This document shows, in pieces, positions 54,211-63,197 of a stretch of DNA of 64,000 nt. Each line of letters opens with the position of its first letter. Positions within the stretch are counted from its first letter, which is position 1. This stretch comes from CBDBND01 sp965262665 (GTDB lineage: Bacteria; Pseudomonadota; Alphaproteobacteria; Rhodospirillales; Rhodospirillaceae): NCBI GenBank assembly GCA_965262665.1, contig OZ253551.1, positions 248,001-312,000 on the forward strand. Direction: 5' to 3'. The notes under the pieces were generated by a model. The model was not told the DNA's origin, did no database searches, and saw only the letters and a list, made by a program, of their open reading frames with translations. Both the position numbers and the translations under genes were made by a program.

Positions 54211-55724
54211 ATACCTTTTCATCGCCGAACCTTTCTGGCCTCTTCCGCCGCCACGCTGCTGACGCCCCCGGCTCTGATCGCCCAGGCCCGGGCCGCCGAA
54301 GATGAGATGTACGACCTCATCGTTGCCGGTGCCGGCACCGGCGGTTTACCGGCCGCCATCTTCGCCGCCCGTCGGGGCGCCAAAGTGCTGCTGATGGATG
54401 CGGCGCAGGAAATCGGTGGGGCCCTGCACATGGCCGGCGGCGAAATCTCTGGCGCGGGCACCAAGACCCAGGCGCGATTCGGGGTCACCGATGACCACTG
54501 GGAAATGCATTTCGAAGACGCCATGCGCATGAGCAATGGCAACGCGGACCCGACCATTATTCGCCTCACCACCTCTAACGCTTATCGGATCATCGACTAG
54601 ATCGACGACCATGGCTGGGAGTGCCGGCCGGGCCACTTCCTCACCGGCGAGAGCCCGGGACGCACCGCTTATTCGCGGCGGCGCTATTACCAGGCCGAAG
54701 GCGCGGGTAAGGCTATTCTTGCCGTTTTCGTCAACGAAATCCGCAAAGACATGCGCAACTGCTCTATTGTGCCGATGCTTATTAGCGCCCGAGCCACCGA
54801 ACTGCTGGCAAACGCCGCTGGTGTGGTGGAAGGAGTCCGGGCGGAACGCGGCGGTGAAATGCTGACCTTCCGTGGCCGTCACGTATTACTCACCGCCGGC
54901 GGTTATGGGATGAATGCACCGTTGTTCCAGGAATTGGTGGGTTTTCCCACCTTTGTCGATGACAGTTACCCCCACCGTCAAAGGTGACGGTCTGGTGATG
55001 GCGCGGGCCGTGGGCGCGCATTTGCGCAATGCCCATCTGCACCGTCCCGGCTCAGGCTCCGTGCTGGTGAGTGACAGCTTCCCCACCAAAACATACGTGT
55101 GTTTCGACACCCGGCGCCAACGGCGTGCTCCCTGTGAGGTCTGGGTCAGCGACCATGGTAAACGGTACGTCAATGAAGAAACGCCCATGGCCAGCCCCCG
55201 TGAACAGGCCCTGCTCGGTCAACCGCGTTTGCGGTACACGCTAGTGTTTGATGATGAGATTTTCAACAACGCGCCTGTGGGTATCCCGACTGGACACGCG
55301 ACAAACTGGCGTCCCATTTCAACACGCACATGATGCTCCACAAGGCCGGCACAGTTGAGGAACTGGCCAGGCGGGCAGAGTTGAATCCGGTAGGGTTAGA
55401 GGAAACCGTGGCTACATTTAACGAACGCCGCATCGGGGCCGATCCCTTGAGTCGGGTACGCCGCCCCTTGCCCATCGCAAAACCGCCCTACTACGCTATC
55501 GTCCAGCATGGCCATTCGGTGTGACGTCGGCCGTTGGCATTGCGATCAGCGATAAATTACAGGCGGTGGCGGAAAACGGCGAGCCTATAAAAGGGCTTTA
55601 TGCAGTTGGGGAAGTGATGGGGTCTGGGTCGACTCTGGGTAATGCCTTTGTGCCGGGTATGATGCTCACTCCGGCTCTCACCCTCGGTATGATCATGGGC
55701 GAGACGCTCTCACTACGGGTGTAG
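54211..55724 (+). pseudogene. Tat-leader FAD-dependent oxidoreductase, heavily decayed
   Basis: Leader PFHRRTFLASSAATLLTPPALIAQARA (Tat type), then YDLIVAGAGTGGLPAAIFAARRG and AGGEISGAGTKTQ: a paralogue of the gene at 8542. Defects: the likely start codon is ATA at 54211; TAG at 54598-54600 stands where the paralogue has Trp (SINWLAANGF versus IID-stop-IDDHGW); frameshifts occur near 54965, 55290 and 55520. The C-terminal FAD motif LYAVGEVMGSGSTLGN is still recognisable. Non-functional. Confidence 0.85.
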
Positions 55725-55996
55725 AGCGCCGGATCGGCAGCATCGTTAGAACCGGGCAAATGATGGCCCGTGCTCCGAAGTAGAGCGCAGACACAAGTGT
55801 CTGCGCTTCTCAACAATGCGACAGCCCCTACTCGGAGTCGAAATCGATATCGCAGGGACGGCCCAGAGCGTAATTCAGGTCGTCGGAACCCAACGGCATT
55901 TCGTCTTCAAAATCGAGACCATCAAGCTCGGCATCGACATCGACAAAGCTACGGCGCGGGCTGTCATCAGTTACGGAATATGGTCCAAACATGGTT
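55725..55996. other. Intergenic, no supported gene
   Basis: A frame at 55816-56046 lacks recognisable motifs and runs into the IS630 remnant. Nothing else seen. Confidence 0.4.
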
Positions 55997-56525
55997 CTAG
56001 TGGATTGATTCCAACGTTTGGAACCCTCTGTTTCGTGCGGCGATGATATGATCGGGGTCGGCTTTCCAGATCAAGGGTTTTGGGTTTGCGTCATTGTATT
56101 CGCGGACAAAGCGGTTGATGGCGGCCTGAAGGTCGACGACGGATTGGAAGACGCCACACTTGAGCCCGCGCCGCGTGAGTTTGGCGAAGAAGCCCTCGAC
56201 GGCATTGAGCCACGAGCACGAGGTCGGCGTGAAGTGGAAGGTCCAGCGTGGATGGCGGGCGAGCCAAGCGCGGACCTTGTCCTTCTTGTGCGCAGCGTAG
56301 TTGTCGAGGATGACGTGGACGGCCTTGTCCGTCGGCACCTCGCGCTCGATGCGGTTGAGGAAGCGGATGAACTCCTGATGGCGGTGGCGCTGCATGTTCT
56401 GTGCGATGACCGTACCGTCCAGCACGTTGAGCGCGGCGAACAGCGTCGTCGTGCCATGCCGTTTGTAATCATAGGTCATCGTACCGGCGCGGCCCTTCTT
56501 CATCGGCAGGCCGGGTTGGGTGCGC
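55997..56525 (-). pseudogene. IS630-family transposase C-terminal part, fused to phage portal remnant
   Basis: Reads GRAGTMTYDYKRHGTTTLFAALNVLDGTVIAQ, then VHVILDNYAAHKKDKVRAWLARHPRWTFHFTPTSCSWLNAVEGFFAKLT, i.e. the second Asp (ILDNYAAH) and the Glu (NAVEGFF) of an IS630 subgroup distinct from the other copies. The N-terminal half is absent; at about 56525 the sequence switches into the phage portal gene. Thus both genes are truncated at one junction. Confidence 0.82.
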
Positions 56526-57190
56526 CCTAAGCATCTTGAGCGGATCGGTGTCGCTGTCGTCGCCACCGTCTTGAGGGACTGCGATCAATTGGGCCAATGG
56601 TCCCGCCGCTTCATTGGCCAAAGACCTTTCGGCTTCGCTTTGCAAGCGGGCGGTCGTATACGCAAATGATGTAGGCCCGGTGCCGATATAGGGTTGCCCC
56701 GGTGTCGATCCCCAACGGACAAAGACAACGGACGATCCCGGAAGATTCCAAGTGGTAGACGTGCTTGGCCCGTAACAGGTAGCCCGCACAGTCCAGGAGT
56801 CCGGATCATGATTCCCTTCCCAATGCCATGATGACGCGGGGATAAGCTGGACACGATCACGGACTCTAATGACGTGGAGAGAATCACCGTTGCGAATCAA
56901 ATCGCGTCCGACTTGGGCCAGGTAAAGAGGGGTTATAGCGTCCTGAGCCCAAGCCGGACCCTCGACACGGGCGGCAGCGAAAGCCCGTGAGAGTGCACCT
57001 GCAACGGCTTCAACCGCAGCCGTGCTTGAAGCATCCGCAGCGGTGCCCGCCGCTTGTGATTCGATCAAGCGCACCACAGCATCGGAAAAATCGCCGCCAC
57101 TGTCGCGCTTCTCGCGTTGTTGCCAGAAGGGGGCCAGCGCATCAGCCGATTGCTCCCGCTCGGCGGATTTTCCAGGGACTAAGCAGGCCC
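56526..57190 (-). pseudogene. Phage portal protein, C-terminally truncated
   Basis: Recognisable HK97-type portal sequence: GGDFSDAVVRLIESQAAG, VEAVAGALSRAFAAARVEG, LAQVGRDLIRNGDSLHVIRV, and RLQSEAERSLANEAAGPLAQLIAVPQDG. It is cut at KML near 56526 by the IS630 remnant. The start is uncertain: no ATG/GTG is in frame near KSAEREQSADALAPFW, so a further frame error near 57175 is likely. Portal forms the dodecameric ring for DNA packaging. Confidence 0.75.
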
Positions 57191-57507
57191 TTAGCGCCGA
57201 AATTACGAAACGCTGCCGAATGATTCGTAACGTATTCGATTTGTTTTGATCCCACCGTTGACTCGGATGCGATTGCCCCAAAGTCGGCTTGTGCGAGATA
57301 GCCAACGATTCTTACCAGGGCTTCATTCTTGACGGCTTGCGGTGCCCCATTCTCGACAAGCGCACTTGCTGCCGCGTCAAGCTGGCACACGGCTTCATCG
57401 TCGCCTTCAAGCCTTCCGGCGCACGTCTTCCGGACATATGCGACCGCATCGCGCCATTGCGTAGTGCGCATGTCTGTTGGGAAAGGGGACAGAACGGCTA
57501 AAGCCAT
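57142..57507 (-). CDS. Phage head-tail connector (gp6-like)
   Basis: 121 residues. The C-terminal AFRNFGAKGLLSPWKIRRAGAI is the typical end of HK97 gp6-like connector proteins, and the helical body (DEAVCQLDAAASALVENGAPQAVKNEALVRIVGYLAQ) fits. It joins capsid to tail. Overlaps the end of the upstream protease by 10 bases and the start of the portal. Confidence 0.75.
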   Translation of the reverse strand: MALAVLSPFPTDMRTTQWRDAVAYVRKTCAGRLEGDDEAVCQLDAAASALVENGAPQAVKNEALVRIVGYLAQADFGAIASESTVGSKQIEYVTNHSAAFRNFGAKGLLSPWKIRRAGAIG

Positions 57508-58163
57508 ATCCGCCGCCTATGGGCTTGTGTGGCCGCGTGATCGCCTTCGCGTGCTTCAACCATTGTTTCGGCATAAGCCGGGCGAGTGACAATCGAAAGC
57601 TCGTACAAAACCGCTTGATTGATCTGCCGGATCGACACGCCGGGGTTTCCCGGTTCGGGTATGAGTTCTTCCGCATTGGCAACCGCACCAGCTTGCGGCA
57701 CACGAAAGCCGGGGGATATGCCGACAGCTAACCCGCCCTCAACGGCAAGCACAGAGTCGCGCATCCATGACGGCTGTTTATCTGTGTCAGGTAAATCGGC
57801 TTCAAAGCGTAACGCCTTGTCGGAGTCAGTGAGCTTTAATGTTCCGGCCTTCATACTTGCTAAAGGCCGGTTGAAATCATGGCCGGAAAGTAAATTCACA
57901 TTCCGGCGTTCAACGGACTCTTTGAGTTCGGAGATTGCTTCCTCAATCCCTTCTGCCAATGCCGCGTTTAGTTCGGCTTGGACCTTGGCAAATTCTTTCA
58001 ATTGCCAGGAAAAGGTACCCTTGCTGAATCTCTCTTTTCTGACTCGGCCCCGATCTTTGATCGTCGCCATTTTGCCATAAGGGAAATTGCCGGAAAGCGT
58101 GCGCCCACCGCCGCCCCTGCCCCGAATCTCTAGCCCGGCATCAAAGAAAAGCGCTTCCGTCAT
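57498..58163 (-). CDS. HK97-family prohead protease
   Basis: 221 residues. Serine-protease fold of the herpesvirus-assemblin type: NLLSGHDFNRPLASMKAGTLKLTD, ALRFEADLPDTD, and the Ser in LYELSIVTRPAYAET, with the catalytic His in GHD. It matures the capsid by cleaving the delta domain. Gene is intact. Normally encoded just before the capsid gene; here it follows it. Confidence 0.85.
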   Translation of the reverse strand: MTEALFFDAGLEIRGRGGGGRTLSGNFPYGKMATIKDRGRVRKERFSKGTFSWQLKEFAKVQAELNAALAEGIEEAISELKESVERRNVNLLSGHDFNRPLASMKAGTLKLTDSDKALRFEADLPDTDKQPSWMRDSVLAVEGGLAVGISPGFRVPQAGAVANAEELIPEPGNPGVSIRQINQAVLYELSIVTRPAYAETMVEAREGDHAATQAHRRRIWL

Positions 58164-58166
58164 GGC

Positions 58167-58435
58167 TCAAGCCTCAGTCAGAATAACAGGGCATCCGCCC
58201 GGATCGTCGGTCCAAACCCAGAGTGGATCACGGTCTGTTTTAATGATCCCACCGCTGCCTGCTTCGATCCTATGAGCCCGCGAACTCGCGCTCGGCATTG
58301 TCGTTGCAGACCTGAAATACAACGTCGCGGTTACTGATACGTTTCAAGGTAGAAGGTTTTGTTTTGCCCCAATGAAAGCGCCGTGCCGATATCTTGCGGT
58401 AAAACTGTAGCGTTAAAGTCCATTGAAACGGCCAT
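58167..58435 (-). pseudogene. Small phage protein with two frameshifts
   Basis: Between capsid and protease. From ATG 58435: MAVSMDFNATVLPQDIGTAL, LGQNKTFYLETYQ, then TAA. One frame over it continues SNRDVVFQVCNDNAERE; another frame gives IEAGSGGIIKTDRDPLWVWTDDPGG and ends at TGA 58167-58169. Together about 88 codons. It resembles a small virion protein by position. Family not recognised. Confidence 0.5.
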
Positions 58436-58458
58436 GGCGTCACCTGTTTAGGTTTTTT

Positions 58459-59763
58459 TTAGGCTAACTGAAAGGCTGTTTGAGCGTAGGCGTCCGGCTG
58501 CACCAAGATCACGTCACCCAGCAAGACGTGCATGGTGAAGTGGCGAGTCCCGGACGCGGAGCCCGAATAGATGTCGTCAATACTCACCATGTTCCAATAG
58601 GGACAAACAGCTGTTCGCATGGCACCGGCACCGCCCATCATCGAGCGGCCCTTGCGGTACAAGATCGCGTGCTGCACGTCATCAACGCTCATATACGTGG
58701 CCGCATCCGGCATCCGTTTGTTTGTCCAAAGTCCGCCAGTGTTCGCCATGGCATAGGCCGGCGCGCTCATCTCGCCCTTGTAGTTAGTGGCGGTCTGAAA
58801 GACTCGTGATGCGTGCTGATAGGTCGCGGGACCGCATACAATCAAGACCTCCTTAAGCGTGTTCGCCCATAAGCCGTCGACTCCCCCGGCATGAGCCCCG
58901 GCGTAGGCGTCAAAATCCGCAACGCTAGTGGTTGCCCCTGGATCGGTCAGCCGGTTGAAAATGCCGGTCAGGTTCGGTGCGGTGCCGGTGCCGTTTATGG
59001 CTTGTTTGTCCAATTCATCGGACAAAACGAGCGAAAGGTTTTCGCGCAAAATGCTTTTAAAGTTCGCTTGGCCTACCGCTGCAATGTCTTCAATCTGAAT
59101 CGAAAGCCGCGCAGAGATTCTCTTAGGCGTGGCGCTTGTAACCGTGAAAGTCGCAGCGCTCGACTCTTGTGCATCGCCCTTGGTCTTTGCCGCAGCCGTT
59201 AGTGGAGTCGTGATAGCCGCGCTGGCGTAGGTTCCGCTAGCCACACGCGGCATCTCGATCCCAAGGCGCGGCGCGATGCTGTTGGCGAAAACGGCCGGGC
59301 GAATGCGATCAAGATTGACGCCCACCGTTCCAGGTGCATCGGTCGAAGCATCGGCCCGTTGCTCGATATCGGGTTGCGGCACGTCCTAAAGCTCTAAGGG
59401 TATGCCGTCACTAATACCGGCGGCGCTTCGCAGTTCGGCTTCGGGGCCGTCTACTTGCCGCCCGCTCAATGCGGCGGTCAGATAATTGGTCAGACTGGCC
59501 TTTGATCGAAGCTCGATTCGTTCGCGCTGTTTGGCGGCGGGTTGTTCAGCCGCTTTCGTCTCGGCTTCTTTTTCCTCGCCCTCAACAGAGACAGTGGCGG
59601 CCCGGATTTGCCGTTCAAGATCGGGTGTGCCTTTTTCGATTGCGTCTAGTTCGGCGCGGGTCTCATCCGTCAGTGAGTCGGCAACACCTAGTTCGGCCAT
59701 GCGCTGGCGTTCTTTGCTTTGCCGTTCGCGCAGCTCACGCAAGCGTTTTTGAACATCGGTCAT
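58459..59763 (-). pseudogene. HK97-type major capsid protein with internal amber codon
   Basis: From 59763 (MTDVQKRLRELRERQSKERQ) a coiled-coil scaffolding (delta) domain runs to ISDGIPLEL, then TAG at 59386-59388, then in the same frame DVPQPDIEQRADASTDAPGTVGVNLDRIRPAVFANSIAPRLG and the capsid fold through DVILVQPDAYAQTAFQLA. Relatives have PLELW at the stop position, so TGG has become TAG. Read through, it would be 434 residues, normal for this family. Confidence 0.82.
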
Positions 59764-59886
59764 TGAATGGAACCCCTCAAGAAAATGTTAGACGCGTCTT
59801 GAGGGTAGGCAACGGCCTTAAGTATTCAATAGCCAAAAGTGGCAATTGATGTTGATCCTATCTTTGATTGTAAGGGGCCGCTTACT

Positions 59887-60174
59887 TCACCCCATCATTT
59901 CCAAAACCAGCTTGCGCCATTCTGTTTCAGCCGTTGTTAGTTTGCGCCGGTTTTCTTCTGCGGTCTTTTCTATGTGGCAACGTCGGCAAAGAGCCTGCAA
60001 ACCGTTCAGGTCGTAAGGGTCTTGTCCCGGCTCACGCTCCAATGGTGTGACGTGATCGCACTCTAAGCGCCCGGCCTTGCCGCATGACGTGCAGCGGTAG
60101 CCGTCACGCTCGAAGACAGATCGGCGGACGGCGGCCCAACGGCGTGAATGTAAGTGCGTGTGATGTCGGCTCAA
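59887..60174 (-). CDS. Phage HNH endonuclease
   Basis: 95 residues: RSVFERDGYRCTSCGKAGRLECDHVTPLEREPGQDPYDLNGLQALCRRCHIEKT. The zinc CxxC pairs and the ECDHV His-Asn-His core are present. Small HNH proteins next to terminase help cut concatemeric phage DNA at cos/pac ends. Intact. Confidence 0.9.
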   Translation of the reverse strand: MSRHHTHLHSRRWAAVRRSVFERDGYRCTSCGKAGRLECDHVTPLEREPGQDPYDLNGLQALCRRCHIEKTAEENRRKLTTAETEWRKLVLEMMG

Positions 60175-60322
60175 AATTGTCGGCGGCGAGATTGTTCAGA
60201 CAGTATGAGTTCTAATATTTGTTAACCACATGCCCCTCAATTGGGATGTTTTTCATCGCAATTTGCAAAGTACTTACCCAAAGAAAAACGATATCATCCC
60301 ACTCCCGCTTGACGATGAGTAT

Positions 60323-60744
60323 TTAGCTGCTCTCCTTTTCAGTCTCCTCGTCTGTGGCCTCATCCTGGAGGGGCTGGTCAAAGGGCTGGATGACCTCGCG
60401 TTCCGAACATTTCTTTTCGGTGGCAAGGAGTACCAAGTGATTATATCTCTGCCGGTACGCTTCCACTTCGATCTGCTCAGATTGCGTGAGGTCCATGAAG
60501 AACAAAGGCACTATAAAGAAGACCCCAGTAACGCCGAGGGCCACGTTCTTTCCTGTTTTCTCAGTCTTCGGCACCAAACGCTGAATCTCGCCCTCAATTT
60601 GTGAGAGCTCCAGTTCTAATATTACGCAAGATTTACGAATATCGCCGTATTGTTGTATCAGAACGGGATTGGCCGCTCTCCCTCCACAACCAGCTAATGC
60701 TACCCCCCAGCAGCGAAAAGCAGCGCGTACGGCATTCTTTTCAT
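60323..60744 (-). pseudogene. Lipoprotein of a marine-type family, frameshift in a G6 tract of the leader
   Basis: From ATG 60744 (MKRMPYALLFAAGG) a stop follows immediately; one extra G in the GGGGGG tract (complement of 60703-60708) would give ...GVALAGCGGRAANPVLIQQYG, a perfect lipobox. After it comes DIRKSCVILELELSQIEGEIQRLVPKTEKTGKNVALGVTGVFFIVPLFFMDLTQSEQIEVEAYRQRY. AGAGG precedes the start. So it encodes an outer-membrane or inner-membrane lipoprotein with one TM-like segment. It sits between TerL and HNH, perhaps a moron gene. Confidence 0.7.
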
Positions 60745-60925
60745 GTTCAGAAGCCTCTCAATTTTTGGGAGCGCAACCCGGCAAAGCGGGCTGTATGAAT
60801 TACTAGCGGTGTAAGGGTGTGTCTATTGAACGGGAGAGTCAACGGTCGTGTATGGGACCTAATTTCAAGGTCTTAAGCTAGGAAATTCCGTTTTTTAATC
60901 TTGTTCTTGTGTCATTTGCTCCATC

Positions 60926-62440
60926 TCATCCTGCCATGCCAACATAACGCCAGTGCGGCTTAGGTGCCGCCGGTTGCCGCACGCCCGCTGACACGGCCAG
61001 GATCGCCGCCGCCGCCGCGTCATCGCGTGCGCGTAAACGACGCCCGCCTTGCGTGTTCTTTGAAAGTTTCGCATTGCCCGCCGGATCGACCATCGTTCGC
61101 GCTTCACTCATTGCGCTCCGCATCAAAAGACTCGGCACCGGAGTCACCCGGCCATCGGCAACGGCACGGCGGAATGCCCGCACATCTTCGCCGCCGTCTT
61201 TGAATCCCTGGCCGCGCAATTCCAAAGACGCAACCGGCACATTTGAGGCAATGAGCGCATCCTTTAATTCGGCGTCACGCCAGCGGTCACTAACGATCCG
61301 TGACGGCCTGCCAAAGCGACTAAGCGACTCAGCCAACAATGCGGAAACATCAACGGCATTTTTCCCGGTTTGGATCAACTCGCCGCGTTGTTCGCACGTG
61401 ACATAGAGATTGCCTACACCGTCGCGTAAACCACGCTCGGCTAAAGACGGCTCACGCGGAAACGCTGCAAACGCTTCAAGCCGTCCGGTTTCAGGCCAGT
61501 AGGCCGCAATAGCGGATTGTGCCGCGCTTGTGCCTAGATCAATTCCCCACACGCAATTGCCGCGCCGATCCGCGTCATCCTCGACGCCAGCCCACGTGCC
61601 CGCCTGCAAAAGCAAAGACGCCTCAACGTCCATTGTCCCTAGATTGAGCCGCAGCGCATCAAACGACGCCAACAACGCCGGGTCCGCCTTCGCTTGCTTG
61701 GCTTCGTTGCGGATCGCGTGTTCCAGGTCCGGCATGGCTGATAGCGACGGGTTAGCCTTCAACCATGTGCGCTTTTGAAACTTGGGGGCGTCCGGTCCCG
61801 CCGCGTGGCATTGCGAGTATTCGGCGCCGCCTGCCAGCGCCTTCGAAAACCAGCGCTGCAAGTCAGCCGGTCGCGTACCCAACGCAACAAACCGGCTACT
61901 ATGCGGTTGTTTGCCCGCCGCTGTCTGTAAAGCCGCAACCATGCGCTCGCCCGTAGTCTCCGGCCATTGTGCGGGCTCATCGGCAAGCACAAGCACCGGT
62001 GCGAGATCATGCGCACGTCTAGGGTCCGAGCCTATGCATCGGACACGGGCTCCCGTCCGCTTATTCTCGATCCGGGCCTGCTGTGCGGTGTCCCAAACCT
62101 TCCATTGGTCTCTGTCGGCCAGCTTGCCGCCCATGAACGCCATCACGTGCTCAAAGGCAATCCGCGCTTGCTCAAAGCTGGAAGCGACAATGACGGTTTC
62201 ACCCCTTGGCACCATCAAAGGTCCGTCCAAGGTAGCGGCTGCAATGCCACTTAACAGCGCCGTCTTGCCGTTGCCCCGCGCCACCGACAGCGCCGCCGCC
62301 TGCACACTCGGCGCAAACGCGCCGCGAACAAAGCGCCGTTGCCAGGGCAGCACCTTGAACGGCTTGCCGGACAGGCGGCCTTGCGTGATTGTCAGGCTGG
62401 CCAAGTAGGCGAGCAAGCTAGTGGAGCCGGTAAGGACCAT
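60926..62440 (-). CDS. Phage terminase large subunit
   Basis: 504 residues. ATPase domain: Walker A ARGNGKTALLSG, Walker B VLVLADEP. Nuclease domain: WGIDLGTSAAQSA and later RDDAAAAAILA. Packages phage DNA into proheads. Intact frame. Typical alphaproteobacterial HK97-like terminase. The large subunit lies upstream of HNH and capsid, in the direction of transcription. Confidence 0.9.
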   Translation of the reverse strand: MVLTGSTSLLAYLASLTITQGRLSGKPFKVLPWQRRFVRGAFAPSVQAAALSVARGNGKTALLSGIAAATLDGPLMVPRGETVIVASSFEQARIAFEHVMAFMGGKLADRDQWKVWDTAQQARIENKRTGARVRCIGSDPRRAHDLAPVLVLADEPAQWPETTGERMVAALQTAAGKQPHSSRFVALGTRPADLQRWFSKALAGGAEYSQCHAAGPDAPKFQKRTWLKANPSLSAMPDLEHAIRNEAKQAKADPALLASFDALRLNLGTMDVEASLLLQAGTWAGVEDDADRRGNCVWGIDLGTSAAQSAIAAYWPETGRLEAFAAFPREPSLAERGLRDGVGNLYVTCEQRGELIQTGKNAVDVSALLAESLSRFGRPSRIVSDRWRDAELKDALIASNVPVASLELRGQGFKDGGEDVRAFRRAVADGRVTPVPSLLMRSAMSEARTMVDPAGNAKLSKNTQGGRRLRARDDAAAAAILAVSAGVRQPAAPKPHWRYVGMAG

Positions 62441-62671
62441 GCGGCGTGAACCTAAACTTGATCTCCAGCACGACCTCGTTGACTTCGCGCATCCGATATT
62501 CGAAGTCCTCGCTCATCACCTTTCGCGGCTCGGTCGTAAAGCGCTTCTCACACTCCTTGTTCAAGTGTGCGAGCGCATCGCATAGTCCGAAAAACGGCCC
62601 AGGACTATCCACTGCCCGCTATCGTCGCGCCAGTCGACCGCGTATTGATCCTTAATCACTGCTTCATTCAT
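62418..62671 (-). pseudogene. Small phage protein with one frameshift
   Basis: From ATG 62671: MNEAVIKDQYAVDWRDDSGQ then WIVLGRFSDYA. A single missing base near 62585 puts the rest into another frame: DALAHLNKECEKRFTTEPRK, EDFEYRMREVNEVVLEIKF, ending 62418. About 84 codons. Function unknown; overlaps the start of TerL. Confidence 0.55.
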
Positions 62672-62770
62672 CCCGACATTCCTTTCATGTAGTTCGAGAC
62701 TACACCCCACGAGCCCCCTGGCCGCAGCCACACCCGCCGGTGCCATATCGGGCGGGATCGCGCGCCCATT

Positions 62771-62977
62771 TCACGCACACCGGCAGGCCGGACACACCCA
62801 CCCCTCACCGTGCTTGACCGCGTACTTGATCATCACGACCTCATTGCAAGTCTCGCATCGAACACGGGCGTTAGGAGATACCGCCACGTTGTTGCCCTCA
62901 TCGTCCTGGTGACTGGTGTTAGATCGCCACGCTTCCCGCGCAACGCTATCAACCCTCGATGATCTTACCTTTGTCAT
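62771..62977 (-). CDS. Small zinc-ribbon protein
   Basis: 68 residues from ATG 62977 (MTKVRSSRVDS). C-terminal RCETCNEVVMIKYAVKHGEGWVCPAC has two CxxC pairs. Probably binds zinc; DNA-binding is possible. Starts 2 bases before the stop of its upstream neighbour. Confidence 0.6.
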   Translation of the reverse strand: MTKVRSSRVDSVAREAWRSNTSHQDDEGNNVAVSPNARVRCETCNEVVMIKYAVKHGEGWVCPACRCA

Positions 62978-62978
62978 A

Positions 62979-63197
62979 TCAGTGCAGCCGCATGGCCGGA
63001 TCGGTTTCATGGTCCGCATCCGGGTCAAACCGCGAATATGTTTCGCGTGCTAGGGCAATGTAGCCTAAGATCAGTTGCTCATCATCGAGGTACGGCACTT
63101 GCTCGCCCGACTCTGCTGCGATTCTATCGCGCAACTGCGACACCTCAGCGAGCACGGTTTGCATTTCCTCGTTCAGCCTGACGTGTACTGACTTCAT
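62979..63197 (-). CDS. Small phage hypothetical protein
   Basis: 72 residues from ATG 63197 with GGAGG upstream. MKSVHVRLNEEMQTVLAEVSQLRDRIAAESGEQ is helical; DDEQLILGYIALARETYSRF follows. Might be a ribbon-helix-helix-like or terminase-associated factor. Not recognised. Confidence 0.55.
   Translation of the reverse strand: MKSVHVRLNEEMQTVLAEVSQLRDRIAAESGEQVPYLDDEQLILGYIALARETYSRFDPDADHETDPAMRLH

Noticed and set aside
56018..56530. 170-codon frame antisense to the IS630 transposase remnant
   Set aside because: The transposase motifs ILDNYAAH and NAVEGFF are on the other strand; this frame has none.
48164..59388. Genome-wide reassignment of TAG to Trp
   Set aside because: Apparently intact genes such as those ending at 11169, 19358, 20645 and 39471 stop at TAG, one followed by a clear terminator, so TAG is a normal stop codon here.
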